Source: UBA2040 sp041751955 (GTDB lineage Bacteria; Bacteroidota; Bacteroidia; Flavobacteriales_D; Crocinitomicaceae). Taken from it: a DNA stretch of 64,000 bases. Positions 37,101-45,411 of this stretch are shown here, one piece after another. Where the stretch lies: contig JBGSIB010000047.1 of the NCBI GenBank assembly GCA_041751955.1, forward strand, positions 1 through 64,000, in the 5' to 3' direction. The notes beneath the pieces were generated by a model. That model was not told where the DNA came from. It saw only the letters and a list, made by a program, of their open reading frames with translations, and made no database searches. Each line of letters opens with the position of its first letter. The stretch's first letter is position 1. The position numbers and the translations under genes are program-made.

Positions 37101-37385
37101 CAAATCAAGTGTTCCTGGAGTCAAGTCTGGTGTGAAACCGATGAAATCATGCCATTGTTTTGCGGGATAAGCTCCTGCAGGATTTCCGTAAGTTGCTGTC
37201 GTTTGGACTGTATCATGTCCTCCAACGAAGATAACTTGTTTTTGAATGGGTGACATGGGAACAATTACTTGATCTGGAACCATTTCAAAGTCGATTTGAG
37301 GATCAAATCCAATTTGAGCTGAAACGCTTCCCGCCATCAGTACAGTGCCTAAAAATGCCCATACATGTGTGTAGATTTTTTTCAT
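34113..37385 (-). CDS. PhoX-like/choice-of-anchor I surface protein with T9SS type A tail
   Basis: 1090 residues with a signal peptide (about 1-23). N- and C-terminal segments resemble the PhoX/DUF839 alkaline phosphatase beta-propeller (for example GGVVMPDNKTVYTGADNTPG, then YAVEDGNVYITETG-like loops and GKTLFFNCQHPS). A choice-of-anchor I propeller is inserted between them (about 330-790; TPDGSKVIVANEGEPSADY, then FSIWDLSGNLVYDSG). A T9SS type A tail ends the protein (SLYPNPTSRIVYFSK, then TPGAYYVKN). It may be a calcium-dependent surface phosphatase, but activity is inferred. Nested propellers of this size are typical of marine and freshwater Flavobacteriales. Confidence 0.85.
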   Translation of the reverse strand: MKKIYTHVWAFLGTVLMAGSVSAQIGFDPQIDFEMVPDQVIVPMSPIQKQVIFVGGHDTVQTTATYGNPAGAYPAKQWHDFIGFTPDLTPGTLDLGWVSVNHEMITSDPNIGDGGGMTVFKIRRVGDSIVVVDQTLTDGRAGKFFNVDFANTVGETGMNCGGIVSEVDGRIWSAEEWFRENNASIFANAEGVVGAGVLDTMDFTISNSGIPMANGHTIKKYENFNWMVEIDPKEAMAIRKQYNWGRQPFEGGVVMPDNKTVYTGADNTPGVLSKFVADNAGDFTSGKIYAYRQDDQYLRLSHQATFENASSEISAYDEVNNRIYSTNTALGGLTVLEFVNPSTIDSIGFIDLSAYGTPTSVTAKNGIVAVAVPNVVTQNNGVVLFYDVAYNLLNTVTVGALPDMLTFTPDGSKVIVANEGEPSADYTVDPDGSVSVIDISTGVANATVQSAVFTGYTTAMYPNVRVYGNGTTNFAADMEPEYVAVNQASTKAYITLQENNAVAVLDIATATFDTIIALGYKDYGAAGNEIDASDQDNIKGNLQAWNNVYGMYLPDAIAITNINGTEYLITSNEGDSRDYSGYSEEARVNSLTLDPTAFPNAATIQANNQLGRLKVTTSQGDTDGDGDYDELYSYGARSFSIWDLSGNLVYDSGNEIAKMIATRFNGNYPADRDDDKGTEPESVTVGVVAGKTFAFIGLERAAGVMVFDISNPMSPTYVNYFNKNGVDLSPEGLVFVDATNSPTGLPYLISTNEVVGNYNGSVSVYNVNGYDGSNWIEIDNGRLEKMLSFQEEAVNAGATMFNRLEWVAYNAEDGNVYITETGLDKPGNTWKDEMYRGGVFATHHTARAASQSTTEISSTYVDYYGRILKLNPTTNEVTVTLEGGPSFSTADVTMSNYPETHLSNPDGLTFMNVNGQSYMVICEDLNGTSYGRMPAGISNRSCELFILDMSIANPTLDDLVRIAQVPYGAEVTGVRATPDGKTLFFNCQHPSTSNPFPYNNSCTIALSGWDYISQADLDELKNDNSAFSLYPNPTSRIVYFSKTMDVALYDNQGKLIRVERNTNQLDIIGLTPGAYYVKNNEGQTKKLIIQ

Positions 37386-37671
37386 AACGCTTAAAATTTC
37401 TTTTTTTTACGCTACAAATTTCATCACTTCAATTCCCAAAACGATTAAGGCAGGAATATGATGGTATTAGAAGTTTGTTAATGAAAAATGAAGTGGATTA
37501 AATTGGTTTTAATTAATTAAACGGTATCATTTAAAGGCGATTTAAATAATCAAGATACATGCCTTATTTAATTGTATAACTGAATATCCTATTAACACTA
37601 TGTTTGTTCCCTTCATGAAAAAACATACAAAATCTCACAGAAAAAGAGCAAGAATACCAAACGACTGAAAC
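37386..37671. other. Intergenic region upstream of the PhoX-like gene
   Basis: About 290 AT-rich bases with no supported gene. It presumably contains the minus-strand promoter for the PhoX-like gene; I see no perfect TAnnTTTG. Confidence 0.4.
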
Positions 37672-37701
37672 AAAAAACGGGAATACCATTTGGTACTCCC
37701 G
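37672..37701 (-). terminator. Intrinsic terminator of the FN3 protein gene
   Basis: On the minus strand, CGGGAGTACC pairs with GGTATTCCCG (37678-37701, one G-T pair) around AAAT. Six Ts follow at 37677-37672. It lies 22 bases after the stop codon. Confidence 0.88.
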
Positions 37702-37723
37702 CTTCGTATGAAACTTTTAACGT

Positions 37724-40198
37724 TTAGTTCTTTTTGATTCTTGTTGTGTACAATAATTGTTCGTTCTGGAAAAGGAACAGGGTATACAATCCATTTGCCA
37801 ATTCTTCGACATCAATTGAAATGCTGTTCAAGCCTAATTCCGTTGAAACGTTACCTTCAAACACCAAACGTCCACTCATGTCCAAAATTTGTATTTTGGT
37901 GTGGGCATTTTTCTCCTCTAAATTAATTTCAATATTTACTTTGTCGGATGTAGGGTTAGGATAAACCTTAGTCACGTGTTTTGCAGAAGACAATGCCTTG
38001 CTGCTATAAACAAGCTGAGCTTTATCATCACCTTTATCGTTCGTTGCAATAGTCGCAGGGCCACCACCCGTTGAATAAACACCTGTGGAACTCCAAGAAC
38101 TCGCAACTCCATTTGAACAATGTGTTCTTGCTTGGAAATCATACGATGTTCCTGCCGTCAAGCCAGAAAAAGTTTTACTTGTGGAACTAGTTCCAGCCGT
38201 ACCACCATTTAACCAAGTTGATGAAGCGCTCGCTTTGTATTGAAAGCTATACCAACCTGCACCTGATACCGCCGGCCAAGAAATTTGAATTGTACTTGCA
38301 GTTGAAACAGCTGTACTATTAAGATTTGGAGGCAATTCACAACCTGAAAGTGCAGAAGTAGTAAATTGAATAGCTCCCCAAGCACTAGACACACCGTTGG
38401 CACATATCGTTCGTGCTTCGAGGTCATATAGTGTATTTGGTATCAAACCTGTATAGGATTTACTTGTTGCTGCAGGACTGGATGTTCCTCCAGAAATCCA
38501 AGTTGAAGAAGAAGCTTCTTTGTATCGGAAAGCATAATAACTTGCTCCAGTTACCGTAGCCCAGGTTACAGTAATTCCAGAACCTGTGATAATTGATGCA
38601 ACTGTAGCAGGAGGTAATGAACAACCGGCAAGAGGATTTGTAACCACTGTTAATGTTGGGGACCAAGCTCCAAAGACACCATTCGGACAGAAAGTTTTTG
38701 CCTCAAAATCATACGATGTATTCGGTAATAAACCTGAAATGACCTTGGAAGTCCCTGCTCCACTTAATGTTCCGCCAAATAACCAAGTCGCACTTGAGGA
38801 TTCTTTGTAGCGGAATTCGTACCATCCAGTTGCTGGTATGACCGTCCAAGACAATGTAACCGCATTTCCATTATTATTTGATACTGCAAGCGATATTGGT
38901 GAATTACATACTAATGATGATGTACTGAAGAAAGCTGAAGAACTCCAAGAACCCGAATTCGCTAAATCACAATTACCTGCAACTTGTACTTCGTAATTCA
39001 CTCCTGAACTCAATCCTGTAAGGGTTGCCATTGTTGAGCCACTTGGCACAGTACCTCCTGATTGCCAAATTCCCGAACCAATTACTTGATATTGAATTGA
39101 AAAGAATCCACCCGCTGGTAAGGACATAGCATCCCATGTAATATCAGTAGATGTTGATGTCGTATTCGTTGCGTTGACATTTATAGGCGTATTGATTACT
39201 GGAATTGTCAAATCCAACAATACGGTCGAATCACAACCACTAGCAGCACCATTTGGAATTGTCCATGTGGCGGTGTTGTTTGAAGTGGCGTAGGTGTTGC
39301 CATCTATCCATGTAAATGGTCCGCACGAAACTTGTGTGTCTAGGCCTGTTGTGGAACTTCCAACTACCGTCACCACTGCTGTACAGGTTGCGGTAAGACC
39401 AACGGCATCTGTAGCCGTTAACGTTACGTTGTTTGGACCAACATCCGCACAAGTGAATGAGCTTGGAAAGGCACTAAGTGTAACCGCGCCACAATTATCA
39501 AATGATCCGCCATCTATATCGGCAGGTGATAAAGAGCCGTTTCCTGCCGCATCCAAGGTAACCGTATACGGTTGACAAATTGCCACCGGCGGAATAAAAT
39601 CCAGATTAACCGATACAGTGACTGAATAGCCGACAATACAAAGCGGATCTCCCCCGCCGGTATCTCCAGCTCGCAAGGTCCATGTTCCAATTGGAGATGT
39701 CCCATTAAAGGTGATTAAGTTTCCATTATTCGGCTGAAAAACTCCACTAAAAGGATCTACACCCCCAATTATCGAGCCCGCGGATTGGTCAAAATTGGTA
39801 GTTACTGTTGATGTAGAACCATTCCCTGAATATGTTCCGGGTTGAACCAAAATCACATTTGTAGCTGGTCCGTCAATTCTAAAATTTGTCTCGCTGTGAA
39901 ATGAACTTCCAACACCCGGCAATTCACATGTTCCATCAGTTTTCGCCCATGTTATGGACACATTGACATCCGTAACACTGCATACACCAGGCGAAAAATC
40001 CGCAGCGGAAAAAGTCAAACCAGGAAGATTGGTGCAATATGTGCCGCAACCGTCAACAGTCACGGAAGAAGGTGCAGTGTATGTTTTTGTCACTGTAGTT
40101 TGAGAAAAACTAACTAAACTCATGCACATGAAAAATATTCCTACAAGCGAGGGAGAAAATTTCGTTATGCGATCACTTTTAAAGAATTTATTTTTCAT
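37724..40198 (-). CDS. T9SS type A surface protein with P-domain-like and fibronectin type III repeats
   Basis: 824 residues. A signal peptide (about 1-32) is followed by a proprotein-convertase-P-like beta domain (about 35-205; NGTSPIGTWTLRAGDTGGGD), an HYR/Ig-like domain (about 207-280), and four fibronectin type III domains (about 335-735). The last three share near-identical stretches such as FRYKEASSSTW and SYDFEARTxCxNGVxSxW. A T9SS type A tail (about 755-824; VYPNPTSDKVNIEIN, then ANGLYTLFLFQN) ends the protein. It is likely a secreted adhesin or matrix protein. The FN3 units appear to be recent duplications. Confidence 0.88.
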   Translation of the reverse strand: MKNKFFKSDRITKFSPSLVGIFFMCMSLVSFSQTTVTKTYTAPSSVTVDGCGTYCTNLPGLTFSAADFSPGVCSVTDVNVSITWAKTDGTCELPGVGSSFHSETNFRIDGPATNVILVQPGTYSGNGSTSTVTTNFDQSAGSIIGGVDPFSGVFQPNNGNLITFNGTSPIGTWTLRAGDTGGGDPLCIVGYSVTVSVNLDFIPPVAICQPYTVTLDAAGNGSLSPADIDGGSFDNCGAVTLSAFPSSFTCADVGPNNVTLTATDAVGLTATCTAVVTVVGSSTTGLDTQVSCGPFTWIDGNTYATSNNTATWTIPNGAASGCDSTVLLDLTIPVINTPINVNATNTTSTSTDITWDAMSLPAGGFFSIQYQVIGSGIWQSGGTVPSGSTMATLTGLSSGVNYEVQVAGNCDLANSGSWSSSAFFSTSSLVCNSPISLAVSNNNGNAVTLSWTVIPATGWYEFRYKESSSATWLFGGTLSGAGTSKVISGLLPNTSYDFEAKTFCPNGVFGAWSPTLTVVTNPLAGCSLPPATVASIITGSGITVTWATVTGASYYAFRYKEASSSTWISGGTSSPAATSKSYTGLIPNTLYDLEARTICANGVSSAWGAIQFTTSALSGCELPPNLNSTAVSTASTIQISWPAVSGAGWYSFQYKASASSTWLNGGTAGTSSTSKTFSGLTAGTSYDFQARTHCSNGVASSWSSTGVYSTGGGPATIATNDKGDDKAQLVYSSKALSSAKHVTKVYPNPTSDKVNIEINLEEKNAHTKIQILDMSGRLVFEGNVSTELGLNSISIDVEELANGLYTLFLFQNEQLLYTTRIKKN

Positions 40199-40497
40199 AG
40201 TATCAAATGAATTATTGCTGTAAACTTAAATATAAAAATTTGTTAAAACCACAAAACATTACTTTTGGACGCTAAAAAAATAATTACCAGCATCTTAACT
40301 GCTCAAAAAATCTCGCTTTTCGCCAATTCAGCAAGTTAAAATAAATGTTGATTTTAACCTGAGGAATAAGAGCAAACTATATTGTCGGATAGTATTTATA
40401 GAACTTTTATAACAATTTGTAGAATAAACAAATATGTTGAAAACAGGAATGAACGATGCGCAAGGCTCATTCGTGATAAATCGAGAATTACCTCAAT
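40199..40497. other. Intergenic region, nothing assigned
   Basis: 299 AT-rich bases between two minus-strand genes. No gene, hairpin with T-run or clear promoter was recognised. Confidence 0.4.
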
Positions 40498-42393
40498 TTA
40501 TGGCAGCGGTTTTAGAGCAGTCAATTTTCCTTTGATATTCGCATCATTTGGAGCCAACTTCACTGCTTTCTGAATGGATAAATAGGCTGCCTCCTTCTGA
40601 CCAACTGCAACTTGGAGATCGCTCATGAGAACAAAATAGTCGGCATTCATAGGATTCAGTTTCTCTCCTTTAATTAATTCCCGCATCGCTTCGTCAAACC
40701 GCTTCAATTTAACCAAACAAATTGCCTTGGCTTGATAAACCTCAGCAAATTTCGATTTTTGAGATGTTTTCTCATACATTTTCAAGGCTGATGCGAAATC
40801 ATTTTGAGACATATAGAACTTGCCCAATTGCATTAATGGAGCAGCTAGTCCTGGATGGGCTTTCACAGCCGATTCGAATACTTTTTTTCCTTTATCCATT
40901 TGACCAAATTCCATATATGCGTTGCCCAAATCAAGCATCGCTGGCATAGATCGACAGGAAATATCTACCGCTCGTTGGTAATGATAAAGGATTTCTTCTT
41001 GCTTGGTGGGCGAAGGACTTCGATAATACGCATCATGTAACAATAAAGCAAAATTGTATTGCGTTCGGGCACAATCATCTAGCGCTACAATATCCGCATC
41101 GAAAAGTGTTCTGTTGCTTTCCCAAGCTTGATTTCGGTTGATTGTTCTTGCAAATCCAACAACGAAAAAGATTGAAAGACAAGCTAATATCCATTTTGCC
41201 TTTTTATTTTTCCAAATCGGTTCAGCATCGATATTAAAACTGCCTTTTGAAAATCGTTCGACTAATACTGGGATTACCAATAAAAAACCAAGTGACGGAA
41301 TAAACAGAAATCGCTCCGCCATATAATCTGGACCAACTTGAATAATATTCAGATAGACCGACAAGGTAATGAAGTAGAAAAGAATGCCAAAAAGAAGAAT
41401 AGATTTCTTTTTGAATTCTCGAAAAACGACAAAAAGCAATCCCAAATTCAAAATGACTGAAAAAAGTACTAATGGATTTGACCAGCCGACGATTGTTGAA
41501 TGGGAGAACCCATAGTCATGAACTAGGGTAATGGGGAAAATTAGTAAGCCTATGTCTTTGATTAAAATATTGAAAACACTGGGGAGAATTTCAGCTAATC
41601 CTTTTGCGTCATGCAATGGATTTCCTAAAAACCCATCTTCTTTGTATTGAAACGATTCCAATAACTGGGTTGCATTGTTTTCAAAAACATTATCGGAATA
41701 AACGAACCAGCGAATTCCGATAAGCATGGCTCCTGCGAAAAGGGGCAGCGCAAATTTAAGATATGGATTTATGCGATCCGACTTTTTAATATAGGCTATT
41801 AAAAAAATGACTCCAATAAAGGTGATTCCATTTTCTTTGGATAAAAATGATGCGATCAAAGCGACCAAGGTCAAAAGAGCGTATATCCAATTGTTTTTGT
41901 TTTTTTCCAAGAAACTCAAAAAAGATATCATGGAAAGAACACCAAATATCATTGCCAAAATCTCATCCCTCGATTTAATATTGGCTACAACCTCTGTATG
42001 AACGGGAAGGACAATAAAAAGGCCTACAACAATTAGCGAAAAAAGTGTGTTTTTCTCGGGAAACATCTTTTTGAGGAAGTAAAAAATAAGACAAGATAGT
42101 AAAGCGAAGTACAACACATTCATCACGTGTCCTGTTTTTGGTGTCATCTCAGACATCTCAATATCCGCCGCGAAACTCAACAAAGTTATTGGTCGATAAC
42201 CATAGCGATGCTGTACTTCGTTTGATTTGATGTTTCGAAAAAATTCACTTGGATTTGATAAGCCTTTTTGAACGCGCTCGTTTTGTTCTATAACAATGGT
42301 ATCATCAAAAACATACTCATGCTCAAAGGTATTGCCATACTGAAACAAGGAAAGCAAACAAATAAAAATATAAATTCCGGATTTTTTAAACAT
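40498..42393 (-). CDS. TMTC-like membrane glycosyltransferase (GT-C fold) with TPR repeats
   Basis: 631 residues. An acidic pair Asp30-Asp31 lies in the first outside loop (YVFDDTIVI), followed by a second conserved loop (ANIKSRDEILAM at about 114-125) and about ten membrane segments to residue 410. A TPR region fills about 430-620 (PAMLDLGNAYMEFGQMDKGK). This is the layout of TMTC O-mannosyltransferases, GT-C enzymes that use a dolichyl- or polyprenyl-phosphate sugar. A role in protein or glycan glycosylation is inferred. It is 11 bases downstream of the GT2 gene and ends the minus-strand operon. Confidence 0.75.
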   Translation of the reverse strand: MFKKSGIYIFICLLSLFQYGNTFEHEYVFDDTIVIEQNERVQKGLSNPSEFFRNIKSNEVQHRYGYRPITLLSFAADIEMSEMTPKTGHVMNVLYFALLSCLIFYFLKKMFPEKNTLFSLIVVGLFIVLPVHTEVVANIKSRDEILAMIFGVLSMISFLSFLEKNKNNWIYALLTLVALIASFLSKENGITFIGVIFLIAYIKKSDRINPYLKFALPLFAGAMLIGIRWFVYSDNVFENNATQLLESFQYKEDGFLGNPLHDAKGLAEILPSVFNILIKDIGLLIFPITLVHDYGFSHSTIVGWSNPLVLFSVILNLGLLFVVFREFKKKSILLFGILFYFITLSVYLNIIQVGPDYMAERFLFIPSLGFLLVIPVLVERFSKGSFNIDAEPIWKNKKAKWILACLSIFFVVGFARTINRNQAWESNRTLFDADIVALDDCARTQYNFALLLHDAYYRSPSPTKQEEILYHYQRAVDISCRSMPAMLDLGNAYMEFGQMDKGKKVFESAVKAHPGLAAPLMQLGKFYMSQNDFASALKMYEKTSQKSKFAEVYQAKAICLVKLKRFDEAMRELIKGEKLNPMNADYFVLMSDLQVAVGQKEAAYLSIQKAVKLAPNDANIKGKLTALKPLP

Positions 42394-42404
42394 TTGTGTA
42401 CAGG

Positions 42405-44327
42405 CTAATAATTGTCTAAATAATGGCTACAATTCTTAAAATCATAGCGAATCACCAGCGGGAGGCGCTCTGTTTCCTTGTAAAATAAACGAAAAATCGG
42501 GACATTCTTCATGAAAAAATAACGGAAAACAGGTCTGAAAATAGACAGTACGCTTTTTCGTGCATGAATTTTTTTTCCTTTCAAATTGGAGGTCGTTTGT
42601 CCTGCATTGAGATTGTGTATTTGCTCCACTCCATTCCTGTCTCCAAATTTTCGGGTACACACGTAAAGCGGCGTTGAAATGATGGATTCTACAAATAAAT
42701 TATTGTTATCCATCGAAACGGCTGGTAAAATACCTTTCAACGTTTCTCTTCGCCAAAACATAAACTCTGTCGATATTTGCCCCATTTCCTTTGGGTAATA
42801 AATACCTAACTCGGGAGTGCAGCGATAGGGAGCTGAATTGATGAGAACATTTCCCGCTTTTGTGCTTTCCTCATCGATTCCTCTTAGAAAATTAACCTGC
42901 TTCATCGCTCGGAAAATTTCACCAACTTGTTCAAGCATTTCCAATTTAACAGTCATTCCTGATTGCATCCAACCAACGATATCGGTTATACACCTTTCCA
43001 TTCCTTCGCGAAGCAAAACATTTAAATCGTGGCTTTCGGAAACACATATTTCCACTTGACATTTTAGTTCTTGTGTCAGCAACTGTATTTCTTGGCTGAT
43101 TTCCATAGGACAAGAAATGAGAAGAGTAACGTTGTAAATCCGTTCAATCTCAAGGGAATTGATTGTTATTCGCAAATTCTTCAACCCCAATTCGAGAAGT
43201 GGAAGAACAAGTGTTACCTGCGCTGTTCTGTATTGGTAAGTCTGTGAAAAAAGTTTTAGTTGGTCAAGGTTCTGATTGAATAACAAAAATGGTTTTTCCT
43301 CTTCAAAAAGCAGATCAGATTTTCGAATCAATTTGATATCCAATCCTTCAATATCGTATTCAATATTTTGGATCAAAGGTTTCATTTGAGCTCCAAAAGA
43401 GGCTAAAGGAGATTTCCCACTTCGTATCGTGAGTACACAGGCTGAATCCGAAAAATCAAGCGGTTTCGTTCCGTACAAATCCACATCAAAATCATGACCA
43501 ACGAGGGCGGGTTGAATCGATTTTATGCTGTCCGACGTCAATTCAAAATAGACATCATAAACAGCGTTGGAATCTGAAAAGGAAGAAAATTTCCATTCTT
43601 TCAAGTCTTTTGAAAGTTCCACTTGAAACCCTCCTTGGCTCGACACATTGGTTCCGAATTCTTCAAAATTTGTGGTTAAAGAATGATTGGGAAATACAAA
43701 ATATCGGTCAGTATCGATTAGGTAATTGATAAAGAGCTTTTTCCATGAATTATCTGACCATTTCAAAGCGTAAGCGGGTAGTTGTTCGGATTTTCCATGA
43801 GGAAACCTAAGCAACCAGTCTTTAAAATTCGACCATTGAGATTTCGTCCAACTTTGGCCCCACGAACTCGCCATTTGGATAAAATGAACGTCTGAATCGC
43901 CTTTGTAAGGGACAAAAGGATAAAAATTATTTTCTTCAACCGCATAGGCATATAGCGATACCCCAGCGACCTTCTCTTCAGGTAAATAATAGGCATTTGC
44001 TTTTTGAACAAACTGATAAAAAGAAGGTGAAACCAGTAAATCATCCTCCAATATGATGATGGATTCGTAAGCATCTACCAGTTGCCCGCATGCGAGCACG
44101 TGTCTTTTCAAACCAAGATTCTCGGATTTGAGTTCTACTTTTTTAGGACCAAATTTCCATTCAAAATCTTCGGCAATTTTTGCCACTTGGGGTTCCTCTG
44201 ATTTGTCAATTGAAATATGTAGTGTGACCTCGCTAGTTGGATATGCAGCTTTCGCAAGACTCTTCAAAAGTCGTTGAAGCGAAGCTGGGCGATTGTATGC
44301 AATGACGACAATTGTAGGATTATTCAT
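42405..44327 (-). CDS. Large two-domain glycosyltransferase (GT2/GT-A type)
   Basis: 640 residues. The N-terminal GT-A domain (about 1-260) begins TIVVIAYNRPASLQRLL and has the acidic metal/nucleotide motif IILEDDLLVSPSFY at about 92-105, as in GNT-I-like and GT2 enzymes. The C-terminal half (about 370-560) looks like a second, divergent GT-A domain (VTLVLPLLELGLKNLRITI, then DIVGWMQSGMTV) without an obvious DxD, so it may be structural. The donor sugar is unknown; GDP-sugars are plausible because a GDP-mannose epimerase homologue lies just upstream. No signal peptide is seen. Confidence 0.78.
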   Translation of the reverse strand: MNNPTIVVIAYNRPASLQRLLKSLAKAAYPTSEVTLHISIDKSEEPQVAKIAEDFEWKFGPKKVELKSENLGLKRHVLACGQLVDAYESIIILEDDLLVSPSFYQFVQKANAYYLPEEKVAGVSLYAYAVEENNFYPFVPYKGDSDVHFIQMASSWGQSWTKSQWSNFKDWLLRFPHGKSEQLPAYALKWSDNSWKKLFINYLIDTDRYFVFPNHSLTTNFEEFGTNVSSQGGFQVELSKDLKEWKFSSFSDSNAVYDVYFELTSDSIKSIQPALVGHDFDVDLYGTKPLDFSDSACVLTIRSGKSPLASFGAQMKPLIQNIEYDIEGLDIKLIRKSDLLFEEEKPFLLFNQNLDQLKLFSQTYQYRTAQVTLVLPLLELGLKNLRITINSLEIERIYNVTLLISCPMEISQEIQLLTQELKCQVEICVSESHDLNVLLREGMERCITDIVGWMQSGMTVKLEMLEQVGEIFRAMKQVNFLRGIDEESTKAGNVLINSAPYRCTPELGIYYPKEMGQISTEFMFWRRETLKGILPAVSMDNNNLFVESIISTPLYVCTRKFGDRNGVEQIHNLNAGQTTSNLKGKKIHARKSVLSIFRPVFRYFFMKNVPIFRLFYKETERLPLVIRYDFKNCSHYLDNY

Positions 44328-44387
44328 CGCTCAGAGTTTGAGGAAAAGCAACGCCGATACAGAATAATTCTTTTTCGATTCCATGCC

Positions 44388-45365
44388 TTAATTCTTTACC
44401 ATTTTCAACTTTTCCACTTCGGTGCCAATCCAACTATAGGTTTTTTGCATTCCTTCTGAAAGGGAAATTTTTGGAATCCAACCTATGGATTTTGTCACGA
44501 GCGTGTTTTCAGAATTTCTTCCCATCACACCAATTGGACCATCAATGTGTTTCAAGGATATCGACTTTCCGGATTGAGCAACAACCATTTCTGCCAAGCG
44601 ATTTATGGTTACCATTTCTTCTGAACCAATATTCAGCACTTCTGCACAGTTCGATTCCATCAGCATTAAAATGCCTTCAATGCAATCATCGATATATAAA
44701 AAAGAGCGTGTTTGCGTACCATCTCCCCATATTTCTATTGAATCGTGCTGGTTTGCCATGAATACCTTGCGGCACAAGGCTGCTGGCGCTTTTTCTTTGC
44801 CAGAATTCCAAGCTCCTTCAGGTCCGTAAACATTGTGAAATCGAGCCATGCGCATATTCAAATTGTAATTTCGCAAAGCTGCTTGGTACAATCGCTCTGA
44901 AAAGATCTTCTCCCATCCATATTCGCTATCCGGATCTGCAGGATAAGCAGAACCTTCCTCACAATTGGGGTTGTTGGGATCTGTTTGGTTGAAACGAGGA
45001 TAAATACAAGCTGATGAAGAAAAAAACAGGCGTTCTATTTTCGCTTGAATAGCATAGTGCGCTACATTCAAATTAATCAATGCAGAATTGTGCATTACGT
45101 TGAAATCATTTTCGCCAGAAAACAAATATCCTGCACCGCCCATGTCAGCCGCTAGTTGGTATATTTCATCAATTTCTTCTGTAATATATTTCGCACAAAC
45201 TTTGGGGTCACGCAAGTCACCTTGAATGAATTCGTCGGCAGGCGAAGCTGAAAATTCAGGATATTTTAAATCTATTCCGATCACGAAATGTCCCAACTGT
45301 TTCAAACGCCTAACCAAATGACTTCCGATAAAACCGCCAGCGCCAAGAACAAGAATTCGTTTCAT
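44388..45365 (-). CDS. GDP-mannose 3,5-epimerase homologue (extended SDR)
   Basis: 325 residues, NAD-binding Rossmann fold (GAGGFIGSHLVRR at 8-20). The match to plant-type GDP-mannose 3,5-epimerase (GME) is strong: LAADMGGAGYLF, SSSACIYP, and FHNVYGPEGAW followed by GKEKAPAALCRK. The candidate catalytic residues Cys120, Tyr149, Lys153 and Lys192 keep a constant offset of 25 from Arabidopsis GME Cys145, Tyr174, Lys178 and Lys217 (recalled). GME makes GDP-L-galactose and GDP-L-gulose from GDP-mannose. It would supply an unusual sugar to the neighbouring glycosyltransferases. Confidence 0.85.
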   Translation of the reverse strand: MKRILVLGAGGFIGSHLVRRLKQLGHFVIGIDLKYPEFSASPADEFIQGDLRDPKVCAKYITEEIDEIYQLAADMGGAGYLFSGENDFNVMHNSALINLNVAHYAIQAKIERLFFSSSACIYPRFNQTDPNNPNCEEGSAYPADPDSEYGWEKIFSERLYQAALRNYNLNMRMARFHNVYGPEGAWNSGKEKAPAALCRKVFMANQHDSIEIWGDGTQTRSFLYIDDCIEGILMLMESNCAEVLNIGSEEMVTINRLAEMVVAQSGKSISLKHIDGPIGVMGRNSENTLVTKSIGWIPKISLSEGMQKTYSWIGTEVEKLKMVKN

Positions 45366-45411
45366 TTGCGAGAATATTTCATGTGTAAAAATACAATTCT
45401 GTGCGAATCAA

